Below, in pieces: positions 44,309 to 58,172 of a DNA stretch of 64,000 nucleotides. The DNA is from Polytrichum commune (lineage: Eukaryota; Streptophyta; Polytrichopsida; Polytrichales; Polytrichaceae), in assembly GCA_950295325.1 (NCBI GenBank), contig OX485805.1:54834758-54898757 (forward strand), read 5' to 3'. Position 1 is the stretch's first letter, and each line of letters starts with the position of its first letter. The notes under the pieces were generated by a model. It saw only the letters and a program-made list of their open reading frames with translations, ran no database searches and was not told where the DNA came from. A program made the position numbers and the translations under genes.

Positions 44309-46975
44309 ATTTTGTTAGAAATTTTTTTATAGGAATTTATAGAAACAAGACATGATAGGATTGAATTTAAGATCAAAATGTACTAAGCTTCTAAAGTCTA
44401 TTTGTTTTCAGCCTAAAACTACTACTTGATGTGACACTTTGTAAAAAATATAATTTATCAACAAAAGAAGAAAAATTAGTGTGCAACTTCAATAAAAAAA
44501 TTAAATTAAATAAACTGGTTTAATTATTTTAATTTAATAAAGACAATAATTTTATTATTTGTTAATAAAAGATTTTTATTTACAATGACAAAATAAACTA
44601 AACAACGGATCTTTTGATTAAAAATGAGATCGATCGAGTTAAAGGGGTTGGGGTTGGAGAAAATAAAACTAGAATTGAAGGAGTTTGATTTTGCAGAGGT
44701 CCGAGACCGAGAAGACGACTGAAATCAAAGAATAAGAGATAATTCGATAAAAATCCGACACCCTTAGGTGGAGTTATCTCACGCGGCGGGGGTTAAGTTT
44801 ATTTGTTGACTATTTTCACCATGTCTCACTTGCATTGGATCATCTTCTTGAAGATTTAGACAACATCAAGTTTTTTAATCTAAATATTTAATCTATTTTT
44901 GGTTTTTTGGTTGAAAGAGAATTATCAAAATGAATATTACATTGTCAAGACGAATTGGCTAAATTAATATTTTTTAATGTTATTCATTTTACTTGTTTGA
45001 TCATTTTGGCATATCGTTATATTGGATCCTCGAAATATTTTCTATGATTATCATTTTTTACCACTTATTATTTGACTTTAGCTTTATCAATCATAATAAA
45101 AATCATCTAATAATTCTTTGGCACTCATTATCTTAGGATTTTATTTATTAGGCTAGTTTCTAAATCTAATTTTTTCTAACCGATCCAATCCTAATAAAAG
45201 TCAGTAATGCCAACCCTAGAAGTTCTTCTCACTAAGGTGTCTAGGTAGCATACGGAAGGTTGATATCATCTTTTAACTTTAGTTTTTATAAATAAATAAG
45301 TATTTGGGCATTTTTTGGTTCTGTCAATTGGTACAATCATAATTTTTTTTAATTTTTTTCTATGCTAATTTAATACAACGAGAAGGCAATGGTGGTGGTG
45401 GGCAAGAAATCATGATAAACAATTGTCATATTTTGGACAAGACTTTTGATACAAACATGCTCTAAATGTTGAGACATGATATATGTTATGAGGTGCAGAT
45501 GATATTAGAATTCTAGGGTCATGTCGGACATGCCTTGAATCCATCACAAATTGTGACAAAGGGAGAAATGCCATAGCATTTTGTTGAAATTAGATTAGGT
45601 TACAATTGTCATTGTTGATAATCACCAAAGTAAATTTAATTTTATCATGACAGATTATAGTATGTAAATTCATATTATTACTAAGATACTTTCATATTAT
45701 ATATTTTATTATTGTTACTAATGTTATGTTTAGAAGGATTTTTTTACAACTCTGTATATTTCCAGTTCTCCATATATTACCTTTAATGTGATCAACTTAC
45801 TAGGTCAAGGAAATGAACATTTATTACCCTCACCTTATGGCTTCCAGAGGAACTACACAACATATGGTATTTAATGTCACTATGTTAATTTGTTGGATGA
45901 CACTTCTTGTGAATAAGTGAACAAATATTTTCATGGATGATTGAAATTTGGATGAAAAATCATTTGGTAAGTAACAATAATATGCAATTTTAGAAAGTTT
46001 GATATTTGGATTTCACAAGTTTCATCAAATTCTCAAACTACTGAAAGTTTAGCTAGTGTAAAGTGGCCATGTTCAATGTGATATAGAAAGAGGGCCCACA
46101 AAATGAAAGGGCAAATTCCACAAGGTAAGACACAATTTATGGTCATTAGTTTCACTTACTGTCCAAAGTATTGTTGTGCTATAATTTCTTAGTTAGAATG
46201 GAAGTTTTTCCTGAGTAATGCCATCAATGTTCTATAATGTCTAAACCAATTGTTTGGCCTTTGTAAGAAAAAAATGAACCCTATAGCAAGAATTTGAAGC
46301 ATTGTGTAATTCCAAATAATGTGTAACAATGATTACCATAAATGGTACAGTGGCTTAGGATTATGACCGAAAAAACCTTGTAAAAAATGACTGTGAGGTC
46401 ATATTTGTAATCATTTCACAACATAATGCACAAAAATGTTTTTTATTTATTTAGTAGAAACACAAAGGAGTATAGAGACTTGTGAAATGGAATAGAAAAA
46501 TGAAGACCAAAAAAGTAGACCTTGATGTAGATGTAATCCATGATATTGTAGAAGAATTCCATATTCAAAACGAGGAAGAGGAAGAAAGTGACAACAATAG
46601 GAGCTTTGAAGAAAACGAAAACAACACCAATGACAAACACAAAGCAAATGAAGGAGGAGGTGATTTGCGAAGCGTAAGTATACAGTTTGAATCTATTTTA
46701 TTAGAAGCAAATCAAAGTGCTACAAAGATCATAAGGAATTTAACAACAAGTTCTAGATTTCCAACTAATAGGCATTAACAATATAACAAAAATGAAATGA
46801 CTATATTGGTATGTAAATCAATATAATAATGAATGCACGTAAATAGCTTGGGAAGGTGACTTTCATTAACATATATGCACAAGGTCTTGTTTTTGAAAGA
46901 GGAGAACCTAGATAAAAAAGATCCCTAAACTAAACTAGAATATGACATTCCTCAATGCACATTAAATAATACACA
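44309..46975. other. Intergenic, no supported gene
   Basis: Strongly AT-rich. A 98-codon acidic open frame at 46482-46778 (runs of Glu and Asn) is the longest; it looks like low-complexity sequence and is not supported as a gene. Confidence 0.45.
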
Positions 46976-46982
46976 CAATCTA

Positions 46983-47319
46983 CACTAAGTATGATATTTA
47001 GTGTTAGATACACTAAATACAAACACTACACTAAATATCACGAACGCTATGAAAGTAAGTAACATTAAATGTAAACTCAAACACTAAATATCATCTATGA
47101 TAATATGTGAAAATTACATGCACGAATTTAGTGTTTAGTAGGAAAGAGGTGGCAACAAGGAAAGCGATTGATTGTTTCTAGGAAAGAGGTGGCAATAAGG
47201 AAGGCGGTGGCGGCGCATTTATGTCTAACACTAATTATCAAAGAATTGAAAATTAGTATTGAGCAGAGTGGGGTGGTAAAACACTAAATCTAATCAAACA
47301 CTAAATATCATATTTAGTG
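46983..47319. mobile_element. Mini-element with CACTA-type palindromic ends, 337 bp
   Basis: The left end is CACTAAGTATGATATTTAGT plus G (46983-47003) and the right end is its near copy (47299-47319). Each end is itself an inverted repeat, so direct and inverted readings both fit. Interior CACTAAATA motifs recur. No coding and no clear target duplication. A CACTA-derived MITE is plausible but unproven. Confidence 0.5.
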
Positions 47320-47439
47320 TAGTGAGTATGTGGCTTGAAAATCTTATAAGTATCCCAAAATGTGACACACCTTCTGCATGACACTGTCATGACACAACTC
47401 CCATATCTCCCATGATTGCCGACGACAAGGATGAATTGT

Positions 47440-47913
47440 GTGTCATGGGCAAGTGACCAAAACACCGGCTTGAACCCTCCTACTAAGGTATTCCATCAGA
47501 CGATTTACTACCAGGTGATCCATTATCACCCGGACTTCCTTGATTCTTTGGTGGATCCTTGTCCTCGCTGCACGCCAATTGTTCTGATTCAATACCCCAG
47601 TCCGGTGATGAGTTGCAGGGAGGTGTCTCCTGCATGCACTTTGCATCATCTCCAGCGTCCCCAGATCCACCCATGTTTCGCGATCAGATGCACAAGGACG
47701 CAATTAGTTGATGGCGGTTGTCCACTCTAATACGCAAGCCGGCACTGACTCCTTGAGGCTCAAATCATCCTCAGCATGTTGCCTTGTTAAACCGATTTTC
47801 TGCAGCTGACACACAGAAAATCCTGTTCTCGATCGCTGGTGGTTGCAACTTCTGAACATGTACGCTGCCACCAACTCTGATTCAATTGCTGTAAGGATTA
47901 TTTGTGATGACAC
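47440..47913 (-). pseudogene. Possible gene relic, minus strand
   Basis: A GC-richer stretch is open on the minus strand from 47913 (MSSQIILTAIESELVAAYMFRSC...) to a stop at 47704. A Gly/Ser/Pro-rich frame follows at 47674-47483 (MGGSGDAGDD...). Composition and length suggest exons of a decayed gene, but I recognise no domain and could not build a continuous spliced frame. Confidence 0.3.
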
Positions 47914-48063
47914 CTGCTCCTTGGATTTCTCAAAGCAGATTCCCTCATAGCTTTATGATACAACTAGACATTGCAAAGGGTGATCAACTTCCCAGGTTCT
48001 ACGTGAAACAGGTGATAGCACATGAGAAGAGTAACAAGATAACCAAATTTTCCAACACATATG

Positions 48064-48430
48064 ATTATAAGCTTCTCACGAAGACTTTCACCTTGCAGGC
48101 ACTCACAAACCACGGGTTAGGATTTACACATCTCCCAACAGATTTGTGTGTGTCTCAGAACGCAAATACCAGTCCAATTCTTTATCCAGAGATAGTATCC
48201 CAAAACACATTCAATGAGATTGGGATCCGAAATTAAGCCACCCCCTTCAAAATATCTAGCAACGTTCCCAATATGTCTCAAAAATATTCGATTTCAATTT
48301 CTCTCCGGACTTTCTTGGAATCTTTGACAATCTCAGAAGAAGACAAATGTCAGGTTTGTCGTAAGCACCGACGGATCTAGCCAAAGAGCTTGATTCATGG
48401 AAACTTCAGTGCCCCACTCGATGCAGAAGG
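48064..48430. repeat. Older paralogue of 54135-54790
   Basis: Shared blocks in the same order include ATAAGCTTCTCA, CACCTTG, CTCCCAACAGATTT, GTCTCAGAAC, TCCGGACTTTCTTGGAATCT or its near copy, CTCAGAAGAAGAC and GCTTGATTCATGG. Identity is about 80%, with indels. It represents an older duplication than 1-9245. Confidence 0.8.
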
Positions 48431-48535
48431 TTGTTTTTTTTTTCCAGGGCTGTCGTAATTGCTGACAGATCTAGCCAAAAGAGCTTGATTCATGACAACT
48501 TCAGAGCCCCACTCCATGCAGAAGGTTTTTTATTT
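48357..48535. repeat. Two 94-bp tandem units
   Basis: Units begin TGTCGTAA at 48357 and 48451 and share GATCTAGCCAAA, GAGCTTGATTCATG, ACTTCAG and GCAGAAGGTT. Confidence 0.85.
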
Positions 48536-48540
48536 TATTT

Positions 48541-51500
48541 TATTTTATTTATAGTTTTTTCGGTTTTTTAGTTTATGTATATTATAGTTTTGTTTTATTT
48601 GTGTGGTGGTGGTGAGACAGAAGGCCAAAAAGCCAACGCCATATGAATTAAGAACACGGGAGAGCATGCCGAGTTCAAGGAGAGGTGGAGCCCTTCGGAC
48701 CCGTAACATTGCCATGTAAAGAGCAACAAAGGAACCAGGACCCCACCTAGGACAACCCACCAAGCCACCCAACCAAGGACAACCCTTGTTCCACCACTGT
48801 TGATTTGACAAAGGGTCATGGCTTCCATATGACGGTCATATTTTATGGGTTGGTCAAATTTCAACATGTCTTTGGACACCTAATTTTCAAATTAATAGCT
48901 TCATAAACTCTTATTATTTTTCAAGTTTTTCAAGTTTTTTAATCACAACAACATTTAGAAGTACAACAAGATTGACATTATGCAATCAATTCACTTTCAC
49001 TATGTAGTTGTCAATGACCTCTATAATTATCACTTTGTGGAAATTGGAATTATGCATTTGTGAGCCTATGTACAAAAAACCTCCCTTACCGTTTAGTGCT
49101 TCCTCAAAATTAACACCAAAATCTATTCACGCTTCAAATACATTACAATGCTAATAAACCACCGGTGATTGGAAAGATAACCCACTTGCTCTTGAATAAC
49201 AAGCAAAAACATGTGAAATGCGAGCTTAATAAGTTTTAACCTCCAAAAAAAATTGCAAAGGTGGATGCACGGAGCTCCAAGCACACTATATTGACAAATC
49301 TTGGTGATAAAATGTTGACAAATATTAAGACTTGATTATTAAGAACTATTAAGAACACATCCATAATTAGATTACCAAAAAAAACCAAATGGTGAGTATT
49401 CTAGGCTTCCAATGGCTATTTAATTAGAGCACGTACAAGTCCAACATATCATATTTTAAATATAATTGTGTTGAATGAAATTCACGGGGGGGTCACTCCA
49501 TTGTCAAGTTGAACACTATGTGCGAACAATGTTTGCTACCCCTATATTACATGCCATAGATAATTTTAGAATTTATGATATTTTTTTCTACATATACATA
49601 ACCATTGATAGTATAATTTTTAATTTTTTTTAATTTTTAGTCATATTTATTTTTGTGGTAATGTTTTGTGTTCAATTATGCATCATTCTAGTTAGAAACG
49701 GTATGTTTTTTTTGTATTAAAAAAACAAATCATCAAATTTAGTTACCATTTTTTTACTATGTAATAGGTACCGTGTATATTCTACTCATGAAGAAAATCT
49801 GATAAAAGTTTGACCCATTTTGGTAATGCTTTATGTAAAAAGTAGGATTTTTTACATGTAAAGTGTTTGCACGTGGTTGTTCAACTTTACAATGAAGTGA
49901 CCTCCCCGTGATAAAATTGGACCATGTGGTCAAAATATGCTAATCATTGTAGGCTCTTAGTCACTATAATTAGTGGGACGTACATGATCATGTGGAATGC
50001 ATGAGAATCTTGATCAAGTAGACATATAGATCCATTCTATCATGTTTCATGGACAAATTTCAATGTTAATATGGGATTCATCCATAGGATCTTGGAACAT
50101 GGAAGAATCACTAATTTGAGGTTAAAAAAGGTCATGAATAACCCTTTGGATTTTACATTATAACAAATGAAGGAAGGGATGCACCAAAAATTGTCATGTT
50201 ATATCCCTAGAAAAGACCTTTGGCCAAACAAAGAAGGACATATAATAAGTGGAATGTTTGTGTGATCCATTAGATGAGAACAACTCAAAAACATGAGCAC
50301 CTCCACCAATTCTTCGTGCAATAAATTGTGTAAACCTCAATAGGGCCTAGGCCAGCCACCTTGCATTTTAAGTATGTAAATGTCCCATATTTAAGGACTA
50401 CATATATGCAACGAATCTCTTAAAAATCAAAGAGTGTCTAAAAGTTAAACTAAACATTTCATGTAAGCACAAAGGCCGTTTTTACATGAACATCAAGAAA
50501 TATGCCACTTATACCAAAATAACCATCATTGATGCTCATGCACAAGTGGCCATATATTAATGATATGTGGTTAGGTGTGGAACTAGGAATGATACGTGTC
50601 TAGAGCTATTGGACTCAAACATGACACATGTTTAAGGAGATTGGATTAGGGCTCAAAATATGTGGAACATTGCGAGAATCTTAGAGGCAACATAATTGGT
50701 TGAAAATTAACCAATTAAAGTGATTATTTATCCAAATTTCAACCATCCATGAAAATATTTCATTGTGTAAATGTGAGGATGTAGGATATACCAAACTTGG
50801 TTTCAATGTTTTGCATTTGAATGAACTAAAAAGTAAGTTGGGATGGCAGTACTTGTAAACATATCTCTAAGAAGTGTCATTAGAATTGATATCACAATGA
50901 CATGAAATACCATCTGACACTAAATACAATATTTAGTGTAGTATTAACTTAGTAGGGTAGGTTCACCTGAAAGACCAAGATCAAAATCAAGTAATCGTAT
51001 TGCTCGAGAGTGGTTTTTTTTCTTTAAAAAAATTATTTAAAAAATAAATATTAATATTAATATTAAAAAAAACTCAAGGAGTTTACATGTGGGTCTAGGT
51101 GTAAGGAATGAAAAAATGAAGCAGAGCTACTCAGTAGCACCACTTTCTCACCTAATCTCGACATTGACATTCCCAAGTAATTATCCTCTTAGCTAGGGTG
51201 GGTAAGTCTATCGGGTCTTGTGCTCAAAAACCTTGGTGCCCAAAAAAGACCTTTTGATTGGACTCACGATTGAAGCAAACTTGGAAATTGTTTCTCAATT
51301 TTAGGTAGAGTATTTTTTTGAGTGGAGACCTCTAGTGCCCAATTTAAGGCATGTGCTAGGTTACACCAATGATCAAAAAAATTACACTCAATGTCACCTC
51401 ATAACACTTGGCGTTCAAGTGCACTTGCTAGTTTCTTGGCATGACTATATTCGATATTGTTATGAGGTGTATGCCCATGTTACATAATGGTCTACAAGGT

Positions 51501-52995
51501 GACTAAAGTGTATATAAATGACACTTGACAATAGTATGTTTAAGAATATCTTTGCAACGATGTGAGAGATGTCTCCAACGGGTTATCATTTGTGGGACAT
51601 TTCTTGTTATGTAGAAGGAGGTAATAGTTGTATAAATATGGTGATGATACTAAAAATTTGTCTCTATACATTGGTGGGTGCACAATTTTGTTTAGATAAT
51701 GTTTCGAGCCGTTCTAGAAATATGTGTTGAAAGGTGAAATGAGCCATTTGGGCATTCCAAGGCACACTAATACCATTTCTCTGTGGACCCTCAAAGAGTG
51801 TCGTTGATGTTATACAAAGAGTTTTGTATATATGTAAGCTAGGTGCTTGGAGGAGGAATTCTACTTTGGAATTTGGACCCTATCACGAGAAAACCATGTT
51901 TTTGACAAGTTAGCATGTATTTTGTTTGTGTAGATGTAGAAGTGCATTAGAAAAATATATGGTGTCATCACGGTACCTACAAGTGATCACGTGCGATTTG
52001 CCCGCACGTGATATTGCACTGAGCTCAATGTACGTTTATTTTTGCAGGGTGTTCCCATTCCGTTCCGAGAAGGGTGATGAAATATTCCATGAAGATAAAG
52101 CTTGGCGTAAAAATTTCTATTAAGTTTGGAAGGATACAACAAATTGAGACAATACAGTTCAATATATGAAGTCCATTGTGCCAACAATCTTGTATTGGGA
52201 GATTATGCTTGTTGGTATGGACAAGTGATTTATGACCCTAATTTGGCGCATTTCAGGTCATCATGCTCATTCATTGGGATTGTGCAGTATGCACCGGTCC
52301 TTAGATGAACAAACAAGAAGACCGTGGACCACTTTTATGAGGAATGGGACATGGCAATATCATTAAGATGGACGACACTCAGTGAGTACGCTCAAGCTTA
52401 TCAGTCCCTAGACTATGTTGTGGCATCTTGGGAGAGACATAATAATGCATCTGATGACAATGCAATGATTATTTTTGTAAAATGTAATTTAGAGAGATGC
52501 ACAAGAGGGGAGACAATTACGAGTAGAGGTCAATCCGAGAATGGGGTAGGGGGTACCAACTGCAAACATCTAGATTGAAAATGCATTGCCCATTGAACCC
52601 TGGTAGCCACATGTGAACTCCTATGGTTGGGCATCCAAGGTTGCCATTGATCATTATTTTGTATATGAAGCACTATGGAGGTCAAATTGTTTGGTGCTAC
52701 ACTTTTTTAATATTTTACATCGTGAAAAAATTGTTTCTCCCATTTCTTCATAGTAACTAGTCAAAGGTTTCTTGTAGTTGGTAGTATGGGTGTACCCTTG
52801 TTGTCATTGTTTATCCACAGTGGACACTCGTGGTTGGCTACATTTGTAGACATCGTCAAAGATGGACCTGATTATAATTTACTATATTTATTTTGTGAGT
52901 ATAGATTGGGGGCCCCATACTTTGACACTTGTCTAGGATATTGAAATTCCCATGTGCAATGACATCATTGATGATGAACTTCAATGTGCATTCTT
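48541..52995. other. Intergenic, no supported gene
   Basis: AT-rich. Short frames at 51926-52578 on the plus strand are close together but show no domain and cannot be joined convincingly. A 21-bp palindrome of the CACTAAATA...TATTTAGTG type, like those bounding 46983-47319, is at 50918-50938. Confidence 0.45.
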
Positions 52996-53002
52996 ATATT
53001 TT

Positions 53003-54128
53003 ACGACACTCTTGAGAGCAATCAAAACATAACATTGATGATATAAAATGACTTTTTCCATACTCGTGAACTTGTATAATAGATGCCCATTCAAAATCAG
53101 TTTTTCCAAAGTTGTAGTGCATTCCAAAAGACTAGAAATTGAGTTGGCCCTAGAAGGAAAAATAACAAAATAGACAAACTATCACATGTGAATGCAATGT
53201 TTTTGTGAATACTACAATAAGGACTTGTTACCATCGAATGATGAATATCACACACTCTTGGCTTTGAATGGATATTTTATAGCTTTGCAATAATTCCTTA
53301 TAGGATATGAAACACATAATTTGTCGAACCAAGATTGTATTTGTATGAATTTTTGTTGATTATCAAAAGAAATTTTCTTGAGTTCATTAATTTGCCAAAC
53401 AAGTCCCACCAATATGTATTCACTATTGACCCTAGTATGATTAATAAATAAAAAACGTGTAGTCCATACTCTTGTATTTTTTCATGTCGATTCTTAGATA
53501 TATAGTGAACCATATACCACTCAAATAGTTATATGAGTAAGTGAGGACAATAGTTTTGACTTTTAACCCTCTAAAATATAGAACTTGTTCCCCTTGTAAC
53601 GTAAAGTAAACACTATGTAGGTTTCTAAGCCAAAGGTTGGTTTGCATTTAGCTTTAGTTTCAAATAAACTATTCTAAGATTTGGAAGTTTAAGTGAGTAA
53701 AAATTAAATCATAATTAGTCTTTCTAAACGTCTAACTAGTCCAATACAAGTTTAGTTACTTTGGAGTAGGCAACTTAAACTATTTTAATATAATTTTTTT
53801 ACTATAATTCAATGTAAGGTGATTTTCAAACGAATATGATCCTTTAAAATTCTACAATAATGTAAAAAAAAAAGATGAAAATAAGAGGTTTTTATAAGCC
53901 GTCTCACATATTAAGTTTTTATAACTTCATGTGAGAATTTTAGAATGAAACAATTATACTAGTTAGACTAGAGAAATAAATTCAATATCTATCTAAAATC
54001 ATAAGAGTCATATTAAATGCATATTCTAGAAAACTGGGTTGAAGCTATAAAATTTGTTATACCATAACAAAGGCTATCTTACGGAAATGCTCATAACTTC
54101 TTTAAAAAACTGTAAATTGTTATAAAAT
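53003..54128. repeat. Intact copy of the 1.1-kb repeat: related empty site
   Basis: The left part (53003-53667) matches 26917-27579 and the right part (53664-54128) matches 43853-44308. A single ATAA at 53664-53667 marks the point where the other copy holds the 16-kb transposon. The repeat has no coding capacity and its own class is unknown. Confidence 0.93.
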
Positions 54129-54134
54129 GGTATT

Positions 54135-54790
54135 AAGCTTCTCAGGAAGACTTCACCTTGTAGGCGCTCACAAAATGTCAGAAATAATATTAGACACCTC
54201 CCAACAGATTTCTGTCTGTCTCAGAACATAAAATATCCGAAACATCGGTACAGTAACCTCCCGCTTAAGTACGCACCCGTTTAAGTACGCATCCCGGTTA
54301 GGTACGCATTTTTTGGAAAAAAAATTAGGGTTCAAGATTTCTTAGTTGAACATGTCGTGAATCGTCATTTGGTGTAAGTTTTGAAGTTTTTTTGCGTTTG
54401 GCTTTGAGGTCGACCGCTCGCGATTTGGGAAATCCTAAATCCTAAAGTACGCACCTACCAGCTAAGTACGCACAAACTGCACATGTTCAAGTTGCGTACT
54501 TAAGCGGAGGGTTACTGTACCTCCAATTCCTTATCGAAAGATAGAATCCCAAAGCACTTTTTTTGAGATTAGGATCCAAAATTGAGCTAGGCCCTTCAAA
54601 ATCTCAAGATACGTTCCCAATACGTCTTAAAATTAATATATGATTCCAACTTATCTGCACCGGACTTTCTTGGAATCTTGGAGTTAATATTGAGTCACGC
54701 AAAGACTTCCTTGACAATTTCAGAAGAAGACATAAATCAGGACAGATCCAGCCGAAGAGCTCGATTCATGGTTCAAACTTCAAAGCCCTA
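54135..54790. repeat. Older paralogue of 48064-48430, carrying a MITE
   Basis: Same order of blocks as 48064-48430, interrupted by the 267-bp element at 54251-54517. It directly adjoins the start of the recent segmental duplicate at 54791. Confidence 0.8.
54251..54517. mobile_element. pogo-like MITE (Tc1/mariner type), 267 bp
   Basis: Terminal inverted repeats begin CAGTAACCTCCCGCTTAAG at the left and, read back from the right end, CAGTAACCCTCCGCTTAAG, about 26 bp in all. The element is flanked by the TA duplication expected for Tc1/mariner (54249-54250 and 54518-54519). The CAGT...ACCTC...TTAA pattern resembles pogo/Tigger ends. Next to the left repeat the phrase TTAAGTACGCA is repeated in variant form three times. 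No coding. Confidence 0.88.
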
Positions 54791-57700
54791 CTTGACCCAG
54801 AAGATTGAAATAATCGCAATAACTTAGTGCGACAGTCATCCACAATTCTCAGCCAGACGTACTCCGTAACTCCAGGATACAGTGGTGACCAAGTCTTTGT
54901 ACTAACTTAGCATAATGGCAGAGAGGAAAGTGGGTGACAAGCTATGATGGCAGCGGGACATTCATCGACTCTCACTCCCTATGGGATATAACTCGTATGC
55001 TCATGGATGCAAACTATAGGTTATGGATGGAATATCCTATGCATAAATTAAGAAGAGCAAGAGAGTTGTTGGAAGTGGCCTTCATTTGGATGAGCAACCA
55101 ATTATGTGAGAATAGGAAATGTTGTAGTGTTGTGGAAAACCAAAAACCGCTTAGGTTGTTCCAACATATTATTAACAACGTATGTTTAACCTTTTAATAT
55201 TGCCACTAGGTGCATGAAATGAATTTGGAACCCTCATACCATCCTTGATTTCAATGCCAACTTAGTTCACACTTGCCAACATATTTTATGATTGGCCACT
55301 TGTCTGCAGAAACCAAACTCCATTATGAAGATTTGGGAAGGAAAAACCCCGGGTACACAACTCCCATATTATATGGCCTTGATTATAATCAATAATAATG
55401 CATTTTAGTCCAATCACAAGTGATCAAATTCTTTTTAATGTAGGAAGCTCTTGTAGCCCTTCTAACAAGGAATCCAAAAATGTAATTATATATAGGAAAT
55501 GAAAATTCCTTGAAACATATAATTGCATTAAAAATATAATTATATGATTCTTAAAATACAGACACCATAGGCCAAACTACCCAATTTTTTGGGTTTTGAA
55601 TGAAATTTTAATATTTTTAAATATAAATTAAAATTCCAATGACTTTTAAATTTAATGGGAGGCAACTACTCATGTGGTTCTTCTAAAATTAGACACTCTA
55701 CAAAGATTAAAATGTAGGTGTTTCAATTCTTTATATACATTGTGGAGTTAGTTTTCATTATTAAGTATTCAACCCAATTTTTTCTACATCTCATTTTATT
55801 TAATTTGGCCCTCATCCAACTTTTTGGTCCTTTTCTTTTTATATAATTTCATATCATTTTTACAAAAGCCATCTTCTAAGTTGTTTTAAAGCAGATGCCC
55901 CGCACATATAATATGGAAGTTGCGTACCTGGGGGAAGAACTCTACATGTTAACAAAATTTGAGAAGATTCGATAGTCATAAAGTTTCAAGAGACTTTCTC
56001 ATGTTCAGGCATTGATGACAATCTATTTTAAAAGTTTAGATGATGGAATGGATCAACACTCCTCAAATAATTGGAGTTAATACTACATATTTAGAATAGA
56101 TATACATTGGAATTTAAACTTTGGAGTATATGTGCCTATTCTAGAGATGGTCAAAGTTTGTTGATTGGATGATGAGTGTCTCACACAATGAGCTTGAATG
56201 CCAAATTTTAAAGCATAATTGATTCGGGGGTGTTGTCTAATACTACTAAAGTTGGCTAATCCTTACAATAAGCAACAATGGTAAGAAAATTAGTTTCTCA
56301 TTCAAGTCTTGGTGAACTTCTATAAGTTTCGAAATCACTTTGGAGCATCAATATGATATCAATCTCCTTTAAAAAAAATTAAAAATCAAACAAATTTTGC
56401 ACCTAATTAATTTTAAAACATAAAAGAATCTTTATGCCGCTTGGAGGCCTAGATGTTTAGACATAATTTGGCTTTACTGTCACACCACTCCTTTTTGAGT
56501 GGCAACAAAGGGTTAAGGTATTTGCTCCTAGTTTAGTTGGTGACCTATTATGGACACTCAATACAGGTCCCCCATTGAAAGAGGTACTAGCTTGCGAGCA
56601 AATATACTCTTTGTTCATGCTTGCTTCATCAAGAAACTAACAATTTATTTTATTTTTCTTTCTTTGACAATGATTATTTACACTTTATTGCTCTAAAAGT
56701 TGACTTGGCAAGAGACTAACACCTCCTCACATCATCATGCAAGACTCCCACTTGACAAGATAGGCTCAAAAGAGCAAACACGATAAAGTATACTATGGCA
56801 AACACCTTGCTAACTTGGATCCCAAGTAAGAAAGTAACCTTTGGGGAGAATGTGAAGTATTGAATTTGATAGGGTGCAGGATGGGCGGTAAGGAGCGTGG
56901 ACCGGCGGCAAAAGCCAAGTCAGGTTTATTGCCAATGGGAGGGTGCCGCCATGAAAGTGTCAAGTGTTGTAATGAATCCTTGGTGATATTGCAACAACAA
57001 AGTGCATAATTGTTTGGTGGGCTATAATGATTAAACCCGACAACATGAGTTGTTTGGGTTGTGTTTGGTTCTTGGCTTCCACAACAAATATGTGCAAGCA
57101 TGGTAAAATGGTCTAAAACCAATGCTCCCATTTACGAGAACCCCGTTTTGTAAGGTCAAACACCTAAAAGTAGTAGTAGAATGTTGCTTAAACTGGGTCT
57201 TTTTGGGTGCCCTTCTAATGTTGTGTTTAGTGCTCGATTATAGAATATCAAAATGACATCTTCAAAACTTATCATTAAAAGCAATGCTAAAAAAAATGAT
57301 TAGAGCTTGTTAAATAGATGTAAATTTCATAACCTTAAATATTTTGCACTTGGATTTTTCATATTCCTTTAATTCATTATTAACTTGGGGGCATCATCAT
57401 AAAGAAACTGGAAATTCATCAATTTAGTATCATACTATCATATTTTAAAAAAGGTTTAGACATTAACTTGACATTCAATAAATCCTACTTGCACACCACT
57501 TGCACCATCTTCCATAATATGTTTTTTTTTAATTTGGTTTTTCCAACATAAAATGTTTTGGTTGTGTAAATCGATATGTTGTTCTTAATAATCCATGATT
57601 TTTGTTTTCACAGAATTCAAAGTTACTATGTGTAGTTTGAATCACTTTCGCTTAATTTTTGAGGGATCAAGAGTTGTCTAATTTATTGTGGTTGCACTCA

Positions 57701-58150
57701 TATGTACAGTGTTTGAAGATTAGAGTGCACATCTAGAGGATCTTGTAGATGATATTTTTTAGGAAAAAATTATAAGCAAATACCATTGTGAGCACATTCA
57801 GTGGGTTGTGAGTTGAATGTTGGGTTTTACAGATTCCCCTCGAGCCCTACCTTTGGTTAGGGTTTACCGTTTACCACATGCCAACTAGCCATCTCTCTCA
57901 CTGAGCACTTAGACATTTAATGAGGTTGTAAGTTGAATGTTAGAGTTTTTGGATTCTCCTCAAGCCATGTCCTTTTGTTAGGATTTACCACATGTTGGCC
58001 ATTGTTTAAGAATAATTTATTCTATCCCTAGTAGAACAAGGCGTTATTTGTTAAATCTTGCATGTCTTCCTTCCTAATCCTCTACCGTGCTACTGATTCT
58101 AACATGCTACAAAGTACGGCTACAATTATTGCATCTATCGATTATGTCCC

Positions 58151-58172
58151 CTACTACTACTACTACTACTAC
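58151..58172. repeat. (CTA)n microsatellite, copy B
   Basis: Duplicate of 3361-3382 with identical length. Confidence 0.9.

Noticed and set aside
51926-52578. Cluster of three plus-strand frames as a possible gene
   Set aside because: No domain, no consistent splice joins, ordinary AT-rich composition.
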